Source: Gammaproteobacteria bacterium (GTDB lineage: Bacteria; Pseudomonadota; Gammaproteobacteria; Eutrophobiales; Eutrophobiaceae). Taken from it: 64,000 nt of DNA. The first letter of the stretch is position 1. Every line of letters starts with the position of its first letter. Shown in pieces: positions 53,324 through 61,996 of the stretch. The position numbers and the translations under genes are program-made. The notes under the pieces were generated by a model. The model worked only from the letters and a program-made list of their open reading frames with translations. It had not been told where the DNA came from and made no database searches. The stretch lies in NCBI GenBank assembly GCA_028279365.1, contig JANQNX010000013.1, positions 335,946-399,945 on the forward strand. Reading direction: 5' to 3'.

Positions 53324-54979
53324 ATGTACATAAAATTAAGTAATGGAAAGGTCTACGATCCGGTTCACGGTATCAATGGCGAACAACGCGATATTTATAT
53401 CCGTGATGGTCAAATTACGCGTAAACCTTCCAGCAATACCAAGATCGATAAAGTTTATGATTTAAACGGCAAAATTATTATGGCTGGCGCCATTGATATC
53501 CATACTCACATTGGTGGCGGCAAGGTCAATATCGCCAGAATGATGCTACCTGAAGATCACCAGGCCGATTTGGTCAGCAGAACCGAGTTAACCCGTTCGG
53601 GTTGTGGTAACGCCGCCCCTTCTACATTAACCACCGGCTATCGTTATGCAGAGATGGGCTATACCGCCTGTTTTGAACCGGCCATGTTGCCATCCAATGC
53701 CCGACAATCGCACATGGAAATGGCCGATACCCCGATGGTGGATAAAGGCGCTTATGCCATGCTCGGTAGTGATGATTTCTTTTTACGTATGCTGTCTTCT
53801 AAAAAGGATCAGGCAGCAATTAGCGATTATGTCGGTTGGACGATCAACGCATCGAAAGCGATGGGCATTAAAGTGGTCAACCCTGGTGGCATCAGCGCGT
53901 TCAAGTTTAATCAGCGTCAGCTTGATCTGGATGAGCAAAACAGCCATTACGGTGTCTCACCACGAGAAATCCTGCTATCTCTAATTCGCGCTGTGACCGA
54001 ATTGGGTATTCCGCATCCGCTACATGTACACGGTTGTAATCTTGGCGTGCCCGGCAATGTTGAAACCACGCTTGATACCATCAAGGCGGTGGAAGGTATG
54101 CGCATGCATATGACGCACGTGCAGTTTCATAGTTATGGTACTGAAGGCGATAAAAAATTCTCATCTGGTGCAGCAGAGATTGCCGAAGCCATTAATAAAA
54201 ACCCGAATGTCTCGGTTGATGTCGGTCAAATACTGTTTAACCAAACAGTCACCGCCTCGGGTGATTCACTACATCAATATGCCGGTCACTGGCATGCACA
54301 TCCGAAGAAATGGGTGATCATGGATATAGAATGCGATGCTGGTTGTGGGGTTGTGCCGTTCAAGTATCGCGACAAAAATTTTGTTAACGCTCTACAGTGG
54401 GCGATTGGTCTGGAACTGTTTTTACTGGTCGAAGACCCATGGAGGATCTTCCTGACCACTGATCATCCCAACGGTGCGCCGTTTACGAGCTACCCGCATT
54501 TAATTCGCTTGTTAATGGATAAAAGCTTCAGGAACGATATGTTATCGACCATTAATAAAGAAGCGGCCAAAACCAGCACACTGGGCAGTATTGATAGAGA
54601 ATACTCGCTTTATGAAATAGCGATTATGACTCGTGCAGCGCCTGCCAGAAGTCTGGGTCTCAAAAGCCGAGGTCATCTAGGCTCCGGTGCGATTGCTGAC
54701 ATCACTGTATACACAGAACAGAAAAATAAAGAAAAAATGTTCAGCACACCGGATTATGTGTTCAAAGATGGTGAGCTGATTGTCAAAAATGGCAAAATCG
54801 TCAAGGTCGTCAACGGCGGGACTCACATATTGAAACCTGAATTTGATAAAGGCATTGAAAAATCGCTTAAGCGTTACTTTGATGACTTTCAGACAGTCAG
54901 CCTTGGCAACTACAAAATGCACGATGATGAAATCATCGAAGACGGTAGAGGTAAAGTTATCGTTCAACCTTGCATGTAA
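53324..54979 (+). CDS. fhcA: Formyl-MFR hydrolase subunit A
   Basis: A 551-residue amidohydrolase from the ATG at 53324; the longer frame from 53285 would overlap fhcB. It keeps HTH in GAIDIHTHIGGGK, a lysine in ASKAMGIKVVNPGG, PLHVHGCNLG, MTHVQFHSYG and LTTDHPNGAP, the ligands of the binuclear metal site. It hydrolyses formyl-MFR to formate and MFR. It is about equal in length to FwdA of module 1 but clearly diverged. fhcD starts 6 bases later. Confidence 0.93.
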   Translation: MYIKLSNGKVYDPVHGINGEQRDIYIRDGQITRKPSSNTKIDKVYDLNGKIIMAGAIDIHTHIGGGKVNIARMMLPEDHQADLVSRTELTRSGCGNAAPSTLTTGYRYAEMGYTACFEPAMLPSNARQSHMEMADTPMVDKGAYAMLGSDDFFLRMLSSKKDQAAISDYVGWTINASKAMGIKVVNPGGISAFKFNQRQLDLDEQNSHYGVSPREILLSLIRAVTELGIPHPLHVHGCNLGVPGNVETTLDTIKAVEGMRMHMTHVQFHSYGTEGDKKFSSGAAEIAEAINKNPNVSVDVGQILFNQTVTASGDSLHQYAGHWHAHPKKWVIMDIECDAGCGVVPFKYRDKNFVNALQWAIGLELFLLVEDPWRIFLTTDHPNGAPFTSYPHLIRLLMDKSFRNDMLSTINKEAAKTSTLGSIDREYSLYEIAIMTRAAPARSLGLKSRGHLGSGAIADITVYTEQKNKEKMFSTPDYVFKDGELIVKNGKIVKVVNGGTHILKPEFDKGIEKSLKRYFDDFQTVSLGNYKMHDDEIIEDGRGKVIVQPCM

Positions 54980-54985
54980 CTGATT

Positions 54986-55882
54986 ATGAAGATTAATGGC
55001 GTACAAATAGACGATACCTTTGCCGAAGCTTTCCCGATGAAAGCAACGCGCATTATCATCACCGCCATGAATCTCAAGTGGGCCTATCGTGCGGCAAACG
55101 CACTGAGAGGTTTTGCTACATCGGTGATTGCCTGTGGCGTTGAAGCCGATATTGAACGAGAACTGAAACCTGATGAAACACCGGATGGACGTCCGGGTAT
55201 CTCGGTCATGATCTTTGCCATGTCAGCCAAAGATCTGGAGAAGCAGGTACCAATACGAGTGGGACAAACCGTCATGACAACGGTGACAACCGCTTGCTAT
55301 TCAGGACTGGAATCAGACACGCAAGTCGCAATGGGAAAAAGCCTGCGATATTTTGGTGATGGTTATCAGATTTCAAAACTGGTCAACGGCAAACGCTTTT
55401 GGCGTATCCCGGTCATGCATGGAGAATTTATTTGCGAGGAAACAACCGGCGTCACCAAAGCGGTCGGTGGAGGTAATTTTCTTGTGCTGGCAAAGACCGC
55501 ACGCCAAGGCCTGCTGGCCTGTGAAAAAGCGGTTAACGAAATCCAGAAAGTCGACGGTGTTATTACCGCTTTCCCCGGTGGTGTGGTCGGTTCCGGTTCA
55601 AAAGTGGGTTCCAAATATCCGTTTCTCAGTGCCAGTACCAATGAAGCCTATTGCCCCACCCTCAAAGGCGTAGTGAAAAGCGAACTTACCGATGAAATTG
55701 GCTCGGTGCTGGAAATCGTCATTGATGGCCTCGATGAAGAATCCATCAATGAGGCCATGCGTGTTGGCATTCGTGCCGCCTGTTCTTATGGCCCAGGCAA
55801 AGGTATCTACCGTATCAGTGCGGGCAATTATGGCGGCAATCTCGGTCCACATTTATTTTACCTTAGGGAGCTATTGAAATGA
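54986..55882 (+). CDS. fhcD: Formyl-MFR:H4MPT formyltransferase (module 2 copy)
   Basis: A 298-residue formyltransferase, same length as the module 1 copy and with the same blocks (GVQIDDTFAEAFPMK, RGFATSVIACGVEADIE, TPDGRPGISVMIFAM, TACYSGLES, RYFGDGYQISKLV, SASTNEAYCPTL). It overlaps fhcC by four bases (ATGA). It passes the formyl group to MFR for hydrolysis by FhcA. The bases differ well beyond recent duplication, so the two copies have been kept apart for long. Confidence 0.94.
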   Translation: MKINGVQIDDTFAEAFPMKATRIIITAMNLKWAYRAANALRGFATSVIACGVEADIERELKPDETPDGRPGISVMIFAMSAKDLEKQVPIRVGQTVMTTVTTACYSGLESDTQVAMGKSLRYFGDGYQISKLVNGKRFWRIPVMHGEFICEETTGVTKAVGGGNFLVLAKTARQGLLACEKAVNEIQKVDGVITAFPGGVVGSGSKVGSKYPFLSASTNEAYCPTLKGVVKSELTDEIGSVLEIVIDGLDEESINEAMRVGIRAACSYGPGKGIYRISAGNYGGNLGPHLFYLRELLK

Positions 55883-56706
55883 GCACCCTGGTCTTTAGTT
55901 TAAAGTCAAAACCGACTTTCACACTGGATATGTCCTCAATTACGCCATCCGTGCTTGAAGGTCTCACTTTGGCAAAAATCAAAAAATTGAAACTGGTTTA
56001 TGGCAAAGAAACCGTCACTGTCGATAGCCTGTTCAATGTTAAGGGTAAATACAATGACAGTATTGTGATTGAAAACAGCTGTAACAAACTGATCTGCGTT
56101 GGCAAAGGCCTTTCAAAAGGAACCATTACCGTAAATGGCGACGTCGGTGACTTACTGGGCCAATCAATGACAAAAGGAAGCATCCAGGTTAACGGTAATG
56201 CAGGCAGCTGGATCGGCAACAAAATGAGTGGCGGTAGAATTGATATCCTGGGTAACGCAGGTGATTTTATCGGCGCCGGCCTGCCCGGTGATGCATTTGG
56301 CATGAATAAAGGCCTGATCAATATTCATGGTAATGCCGGTGACAGGGTTGGCGATCGCATGCGACGCGGTATAATAATTATCAGCGGTTCAGCAGGCGAC
56401 TTCTGCGGAAGTCGTATGCACGCTGGAACAATCATAGCGCGAAGTAAAGTTGGAAAATATCCTGGCAGCGGCATGCGTCGCGGCACGATCATCCTGGATA
56501 GAAAACCCGCCCATATCGCAGCAACGTTTAAAAGCTGTGGCATTCTTAAAATGCAATTTTTACGATTATTTTTTACCCAGCTAGCGGCAATGGATAAAGA
56601 ATTTGAAACGTTCAACAAATTGGGCCCAACTGCACATCGCTATTCTGGTGATTTAGCCAGAAATGGCAAAGGCGAATTACTTATTTTGAAGAGCAAGACT
56701 AAATAA
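55879..56706 (+). CDS. fhcC: Formyl-MFR hydrolase complex subunit C
   Basis: A 275-residue beta-helix subunit with repeats KGSIQVNGNAGSWIGNKM, GGRIDILGNAGDFIGAGL, KGLINIHGNAGDRVGDRM and RGIIIISGSAGDFCGSRM. It holds FhcA and FhcD in the complex. Its start overlaps fhcD (ATGA) and its stop overlaps the next gene (TAATG), so the operon continues into the formate dehydrogenase genes without a gap. Confidence 0.92.
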   Translation: MSTLVFSLKSKPTFTLDMSSITPSVLEGLTLAKIKKLKLVYGKETVTVDSLFNVKGKYNDSIVIENSCNKLICVGKGLSKGTITVNGDVGDLLGQSMTKGSIQVNGNAGSWIGNKMSGGRIDILGNAGDFIGAGLPGDAFGMNKGLINIHGNAGDRVGDRMRRGIIIISGSAGDFCGSRMHAGTIIARSKVGKYPGSGMRRGTIILDRKPAHIAATFKSCGILKMQFLRLFFTQLAAMDKEFETFNKLGPTAHRYSGDLARNGKGELLILKSKTK

Positions 56707-58373
56707 TGAAGAGAACACGTGGAAAAAAAGGCCGAATATTAGGCCGTATCATGGATAAAAATGCACTTTCCCAAGTGCAAGCCTTACTCGGTGATGAACC
56801 GAGGGACCGTGATTATTTAATTGAGCACCTGCACAAGATACAGGATAAATATCATCATATTTCGAACCGACATATCCTGGCACTCGCTAAGGAAATGAAC
56901 CTGCCTATGGCAGAGGTGTATGAAACCGCGACCTTCTATCATCATTTCGACATTACCAAAGAAGATGAAACCCCGCCGCCTGCCATTACGGTCAGGGTCT
57001 GTGAATCACTGACTTGTGAAATGTATGGCGCGCATGAGTTAATGGATTCATTAAAGTCAGCAGTGGATAACAAAAAGGTCAGGATTCAACCGGTTCCTTG
57101 TGTAGGTCGATGTGCTGGTGCACCCGTTGCCGTAGTCGGCACAAAGCCAGTAGAAAAAGCAACGCAGGATAATGTCGTTAAGTGCCTGGATAATGATGAA
57201 TTAACTGACAGCATGCCACCAAACTATGTTGATTATGAGAATTATAAAAAACAAGGCGGTTATGAAACATTAAACGCCTGTTTAGCTGGTAAACATGAAA
57301 AACAAGCGGTCATCGATCAACTTGATGATTCAAACCTTCGAGGTCTGGGTGGCGCCGGTTTCCCCACGGGAAGAAAATGGCGCATTTTAAGTGAACAACC
57401 CAAACCAAAGATGATTGCCATCAATATTGACGAAGGTGAACCTGGCACCTTTAAAGATCGCTATTACCTTGAAACTGATCCACACCGCTTTATCGAAGGT
57501 ACCTTGATTGCGCATTGGGCAATCGATGCCGAAGATATTTATTTATATTTGCGCGATGAGTATGCCGGTTGTCGTGACATGCTAGAACAAGAGCTAGAAA
57601 AGCTTAAGTCAGATCCGCCCTGTGAACTACCGAATATCTATTTACGACGTGGTGCCGGTGCCTATATCTGCGGTGAAGAATCGGCAATGATTGAATCAAT
57701 CGAAGGCAAACGCGGCATGCCGAGATTGCGTCCGCCTTATGTGGCTGAAGTAGGTTTATTTGGCAGACCGACGCTGGAACATAACATGGAAACCATGCAT
57801 TGGGTCAGAGACATTATTGAAAAAGGCGCTGACTGGTTTAGTGCTAACGGCCGACGTGAACGAAAGGGGCTGCGTTCCTTTTCCGTCAGTGGACGGGTAA
57901 AAAAACCTGGTGTTCATATCGCACCGGCCGGTATCAGTGTCAAAGAACTGATCGATGAATATTGCGATGGCATGGAAGACGGACATGAATTCTATGGCTA
58001 TTTCCCCGGTGGTGCATCCGGCGGCATATTGCCTGCCTCGCTGGGTGACGAACCGCTTGATTTTGATACACTACAGAAGCACGGCTGTTTTATTGGTTCG
58101 GCAGCCGTGGTTATCCTTTCCGACAAAGACAGCGCTAAATCGATGGCGCTAAATGCAATGAAGTTTTTTGAAGATGAGTCTTGTGGACAATGTACACCTT
58201 GTCGTGTCGGCACGGCCAAAGCAGTAAAACTCATGCAAAAAGAAGAATGGGATAAACCTTTGTTAGAAGAACTTTCATCGGTGATGATCGATGCATCGAT
58301 ATGTGGTTTAGGACAGGCGGCGCCAAACCCTCTACGTTGTGCAATTAAATATTTTCCTGAGGAGTTTGAGTAA
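56706..58373 (+). CDS. fdhB: NAD-linked formate dehydrogenase, fused NuoE/NuoF-like subunit
   Basis: A 555-residue fusion: N-terminal NuoE-like part with 2Fe-2S cysteines (VRVCESLTCEMYGA and CVGRCAGAP) to about residue 150, then a NuoF-like part with FMN/NADH motif LRGLGGAGFPTGRKW, IDEGEPGTFKD, RRGAGAYICGEESAMIES and the C-terminal 4Fe-4S motif ESCGQCTPCRVGT. It passes electrons from the FdhA clusters to NAD. It starts on the last base of the fhcC stop (TAATG) and ends in the same way into fdhA. Fusion of the two Nuo-like parts is known in several NAD-dependent formate dehydrogenases. Confidence 0.92.
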   Translation: MKRTRGKKGRILGRIMDKNALSQVQALLGDEPRDRDYLIEHLHKIQDKYHHISNRHILALAKEMNLPMAEVYETATFYHHFDITKEDETPPPAITVRVCESLTCEMYGAHELMDSLKSAVDNKKVRIQPVPCVGRCAGAPVAVVGTKPVEKATQDNVVKCLDNDELTDSMPPNYVDYENYKKQGGYETLNACLAGKHEKQAVIDQLDDSNLRGLGGAGFPTGRKWRILSEQPKPKMIAINIDEGEPGTFKDRYYLETDPHRFIEGTLIAHWAIDAEDIYLYLRDEYAGCRDMLEQELEKLKSDPPCELPNIYLRRGAGAYICGEESAMIESIEGKRGMPRLRPPYVAEVGLFGRPTLEHNMETMHWVRDIIEKGADWFSANGRRERKGLRSFSVSGRVKKPGVHIAPAGISVKELIDEYCDGMEDGHEFYGYFPGGASGGILPASLGDEPLDFDTLQKHGCFIGSAAVVILSDKDSAKSMALNAMKFFEDESCGQCTPCRVGTAKAVKLMQKEEWDKPLLEELSSVMIDASICGLGQAAPNPLRCAIKYFPEEFE

Positions 58374-61165
58374 TGGCAGCTAACCCGAAATACATGAATG
58401 AAAAATCCGTTAAGTTCAAACTTAACGGCCAGGATATTGAGGCGCTCGGTGATGAAACGATTCTACAGGCCGCAAAACGCCACGATGTAGAAATTCCGCA
58501 TCTCTGTTACAAGGACGGTTATCGTCCTGATGGTAACTGTCGAGCCTGTATGGTGGAGATCGATGGAGAACGTGTTCTGGCACCCTCTTGTTGTCGTCAA
58601 CCGACCGAAGGCATGGAGGTTAAAAGCGAGAGTGAACGCGCTGTGAGCTCGCAAAAAATGATCCTCGAATTGTTACTGTCAGACATGCCTCAACAGGGTA
58701 AATCACCCTACCGACTCGATTCTGAACTGGACTATTGGGCCGATAAACTCAATGTCTATAATCCTAGATTCGAACAACGCGAACAGCCGAAATCTGACCT
58801 TTCACATACCGCGATTGCAGTAAATCTTGACGCCTGTATTCAATGTACACGCTGTGTCCGTGCCTGTCGTGAAGAACAGGTTAATGATGTGATTGGTTAT
58901 GCTAATCGTGGTAAACATTCAGAAATTGTATTTGATATGGCCGAACCCATGGGTGAAAGTACCTGTGTGGCTTGTGGTGAATGCGTTCAGGCCTGTCCTA
59001 CCGGCGCGTTAATGCCGGCCAAAAATGTAGGCTTGATTGAGCCAGATAAAAAAGTCGAATCAGTTTGTCCATATTGTGGTGTCGGTTGTTTATTGACCTT
59101 TAATGTAAAAAACAACCATATTCAATATGTCGAAGGTCGTGACGGACCGTCCAATAACGGTCGCCTTTGTGTCAAAGGTCGCTATGGCTTTGATTACATC
59201 CATCACCCGGACAGATTATCGAAACCATTAATCCGACGAGAAGGCATGGAAAAAACGCCTGAGCTGATCGACCCCTTGGATATGCACAAGTATTTCCGCG
59301 AAGCGACCTGGGATGAAGCGCTGGATTTTGCTGCCAAAGGTCTGGTCGATATACGTGATTCTAAAGGTCCGAACGCACTGGCCGGTTTTGGCTGTGCCAA
59401 AGGTAGTAATGAAGAAGCCTACCTGGTACAAAAGATGGTTAGAACGGCCTTTAAAACCAATAATGTCGATCACTGTACACGTTTGTGTCACGCGTCCTCG
59501 GTTGCCGCTCTGCTTGAAACGATTGGCTCTGGTGCGGTATCAAATCAAGTCTCTGACGGTTCATTTGCAGATGTCATTATTGTGATTGGTGCAAGGCCGA
59601 ATGATAATCATCCTGTAGCAGCAACATTTATCAAAAACGCAGCTGAACGAGGCAGTAAACTAGTCGTCATTGAACCTTACGGCTCTGACCTATCCTTACA
59701 CGCATCTCACTTTCTCCAACTAAGGCCGGGTACTGACGTACTGTTATTAAATGCGATGATGAATGTCATCGTGACAGAGAATCTCATTAATCAGAAGTTC
59801 ATTGATGAACATACTGAGGGCTTTGAGGCCATTAAAGAGAATATTAAGGATTACGCACCAGAAAAAGTCGCACCTGTATGCTGCATTCCACCGGAGACGA
59901 TTAAAGACGTGGCCCGACTTTACGCAACCTCTGATACTGCGATTATTTTCTGGGGTATGGGCATTTCTCAGCATATCCATGGCACTGATAATGCGCGTTG
60001 TCTTATCTCGCTCGCTCTAATGACCGGTCAAATAGGTAGAACCAGTACTGGCTTACACCCCCTCAGAGGCCAAAACAATGTTCAAGGTGCGTCAGATGTG
60101 GGCCTGATACCAATGGTTTTTCCTGACTATCAGCCAGTGACTGATGATGCGGCACGTAAAAAATTTGAAGACTTATGGAAAACAGAACTCGATCCTAATG
60201 CGGGTAAAACCGTTGTCGAGATCATGCATGCAATTCATGATGATGACATCAACGGGTTATACGTAATGGGCGAAAACCCAGCTATGTCTGATCCTAACTT
60301 GAACCATGCCAGAGAAGCCTTATCCAGACTGGAGCATATGATAGTACAGGATATCTTTTTTACCGAGACTTGTAGCTATGCGGATGTCATCTTACCCGCC
60401 TCCGCCTTCCCTGAAAAAGACGGTACGTTTACTAATACAGACAGACGCGTTCAATTAGGACGGCAGGCAATTGACCCACCGGGAGACGCGAAACAGGACT
60501 TGTGGATTATTCAAGAGTTAGCAAACCGCATGGGACTGAACTGGAATTACGAACATGCTAAAGACGTATTTCAGGAAATACGGCTGGCGACACCAAGTAT
60601 GGCCGGCATAACCTGGGAAAGACTCGAAGAAGAAGATTCGCTAACCTATCCATTAACCAATGTGGGTGACCCGGGTGAGCCTGTGATATTCAAGGATGGT
60701 GTCTTCCCTACTGATGATGGCAGAGGTCGATTCGTCCCTGCAGAATACACAGAACCTGCAGAATTACCGAATGATGAATACCCATTTGTGTTTATTACCG
60801 GTAGACAACTGGAGCATTGGCATACCGGCACCATGACACGCCATTCACGCGTGCTGGATTCAATTGAACCCGGGCCTTGCATCATTATCAATCCAGAAGA
60901 TTTGAAGTCTTATGGGCTTAAATCTGGCGATGTGTTAGTGATAGAGTCACGACGCGGTAGAATTGCAGCTACGACCCGAGCTGATGAGGGTATGCAAAAA
61001 GGCGTGGTATTAATGCCTTTCAGCTTTAATGAAGCTGCGGCAAACCTGATAACCAATGAAGCACTGGATCCGTTTGGCAAGATACCGGAATTTAAATTCT
61101 GTTCGGTAAATCTAAGAAAAGGTCAACGAAGTAATGACCAAATAAGTCGTAAATCAATCAACTAA
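58373..61165 (+). CDS. fdhA: NAD-linked formate dehydrogenase, catalytic alpha subunit
   Basis: A 930-residue enzyme. The N-terminal 2Fe-2S domain (CYKDGYRPDGNCRACMVEIDG and later SCCRQP) is followed by two 4Fe-4S ferredoxin motifs (CIQCTRCVRAC; CVACGECVQACPTG), then the MopB 4Fe-4S motif VCPYCGVGC near 230 and the Mo-ligand cysteine in CTRLCHASSVAA (Cys, so not a selenoprotein). The C-terminal MGD domain ends with ITGRQLEHWHTGTMTRHS. With FdhB it oxidises formate to CO2 and makes NADH. It overlaps fdhB (TAATG) and closes the module 2 operon. Confidence 0.94.
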   Translation: MAANPKYMNEKSVKFKLNGQDIEALGDETILQAAKRHDVEIPHLCYKDGYRPDGNCRACMVEIDGERVLAPSCCRQPTEGMEVKSESERAVSSQKMILELLLSDMPQQGKSPYRLDSELDYWADKLNVYNPRFEQREQPKSDLSHTAIAVNLDACIQCTRCVRACREEQVNDVIGYANRGKHSEIVFDMAEPMGESTCVACGECVQACPTGALMPAKNVGLIEPDKKVESVCPYCGVGCLLTFNVKNNHIQYVEGRDGPSNNGRLCVKGRYGFDYIHHPDRLSKPLIRREGMEKTPELIDPLDMHKYFREATWDEALDFAAKGLVDIRDSKGPNALAGFGCAKGSNEEAYLVQKMVRTAFKTNNVDHCTRLCHASSVAALLETIGSGAVSNQVSDGSFADVIIVIGARPNDNHPVAATFIKNAAERGSKLVVIEPYGSDLSLHASHFLQLRPGTDVLLLNAMMNVIVTENLINQKFIDEHTEGFEAIKENIKDYAPEKVAPVCCIPPETIKDVARLYATSDTAIIFWGMGISQHIHGTDNARCLISLALMTGQIGRTSTGLHPLRGQNNVQGASDVGLIPMVFPDYQPVTDDAARKKFEDLWKTELDPNAGKTVVEIMHAIHDDDINGLYVMGENPAMSDPNLNHAREALSRLEHMIVQDIFFTETCSYADVILPASAFPEKDGTFTNTDRRVQLGRQAIDPPGDAKQDLWIIQELANRMGLNWNYEHAKDVFQEIRLATPSMAGITWERLEEEDSLTYPLTNVGDPGEPVIFKDGVFPTDDGRGRFVPAEYTEPAELPNDEYPFVFITGRQLEHWHTGTMTRHSRVLDSIEPGPCIIINPEDLKSYGLKSGDVLVIESRRGRIAATTRADEGMQKGVVLMPFSFNEAAANLITNEALDPFGKIPEFKFCSVNLRKGQRSNDQISRKSIN

Positions 61166-61176
61166 ATCGTAACAAC

Positions 61177-61211
61177 AAAACAAATCGAGTCTTTACGACT
61201 CGATTTGTTTT
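61177..61211. terminator. Bidirectional terminator between fdhA and the xox-locus end
   Basis: AAAACAAATCGAGT / ACTCGATTTGTTTT, a 14-bp perfect stem with a 7-base loop, starting 11 bases after the fdhA stop. It includes the last codons of the convergent gene at 61193. A-run and T-run ends allow it to work in both directions. Confidence 0.85.
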
Positions 61212-61966
61212 ACATCAACCAGCTTTAATGTCTCTAATACCAATGGCTCGGCATTTTCCTTGCCCGTGTCCGGTATCACTGTCTTGATCTGGTAAATACC
61301 GCCAGGCAGTTCTTCTGCCATGATAAATTCATAATATTTTTCGGAAAAACGCTCATAGTCTCTTCTGTGCGGATCATCAAGATATGGCATGAAGTGAATT
61401 TTATCACCGTTGTATTCCTTGCCATTAAAAGTAAATTTAATCGGCTCAACTTTTGCGTCTTCTCTTAAAGAAATCTTTATCTGCTTTTGAAAATGCCGCC
61501 AGTGGCCGTCAGTAATCCGGTTCATTTCATAAACGTCACCCTGCATGAAAATACCGATAACAGGATTCCCTCTAATATTAGTGACATTATCTCTGGTGAC
61601 GACCTGTTTTCTATCAGCAGTAAAAAAATCAAGTTTGGCATTTTTGGTGCCGTCTTCATTTAACTCAAGAATTTTTAGATAAACCGTATCGGTAAAACCT
61701 TCTTCGTAGCTACCCGTTTTTTCAAACTCATAATAGATACTGACTGGTTTTTCTACAGTAGAAAAATGATCGGCAAACCACAGAATATTTTCCGCTTCAT
61801 TAAACTGAAAGCCTTCAGGTATTTGCTCTACATCTCCCATTCGACCGACATGCGCATCGAGTTCTTCCTGCGTCAGTTCTTTCGCATTTTTTTTCGCTTC
61901 ATCAGCAATAGCAAGCGTTGTTGCCAGCGCCAAGGACAGCAATAGTAAGTTAGCTAGTATCTTCAT
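61193..61966 (-). CDS. Secreted protein of unknown function at the end of the methanol-dehydrogenase locus
   Basis: A 257-residue protein with a signal peptide (MKILANLLLLSLALATTLAIA, cleavage near ADEA). The mature part is charged and probably beta-rich: SIYYEFEKTGSYEEGF, FMQGDVYEMNRI, HWRHFQKQIKISL and PYLDDPHRRDYERFSEKYYEF. No family is recognised. It follows xoxJ by 30 bases on the same strand, so it is part of that operon and is a candidate accessory protein of methanol oxidation. Its stop lies inside the terminator. Confidence 0.7.
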   Translation of the reverse strand: MKILANLLLLSLALATTLAIADEAKKNAKELTQEELDAHVGRMGDVEQIPEGFQFNEAENILWFADHFSTVEKPVSIYYEFEKTGSYEEGFTDTVYLKILELNEDGTKNAKLDFFTADRKQVVTRDNVTNIRGNPVIGIFMQGDVYEMNRITDGHWRHFQKQIKISLREDAKVEPIKFTFNGKEYNGDKIHFMPYLDDPHRRDYERFSEKYYEFIMAEELPGGIYQIKTVIPDTGKENAEPLVLETLKLVDVKQIES

Positions 61967-61996
61967 ATTTTGCGTAATTCAAAAAGTGTTGTTCAA

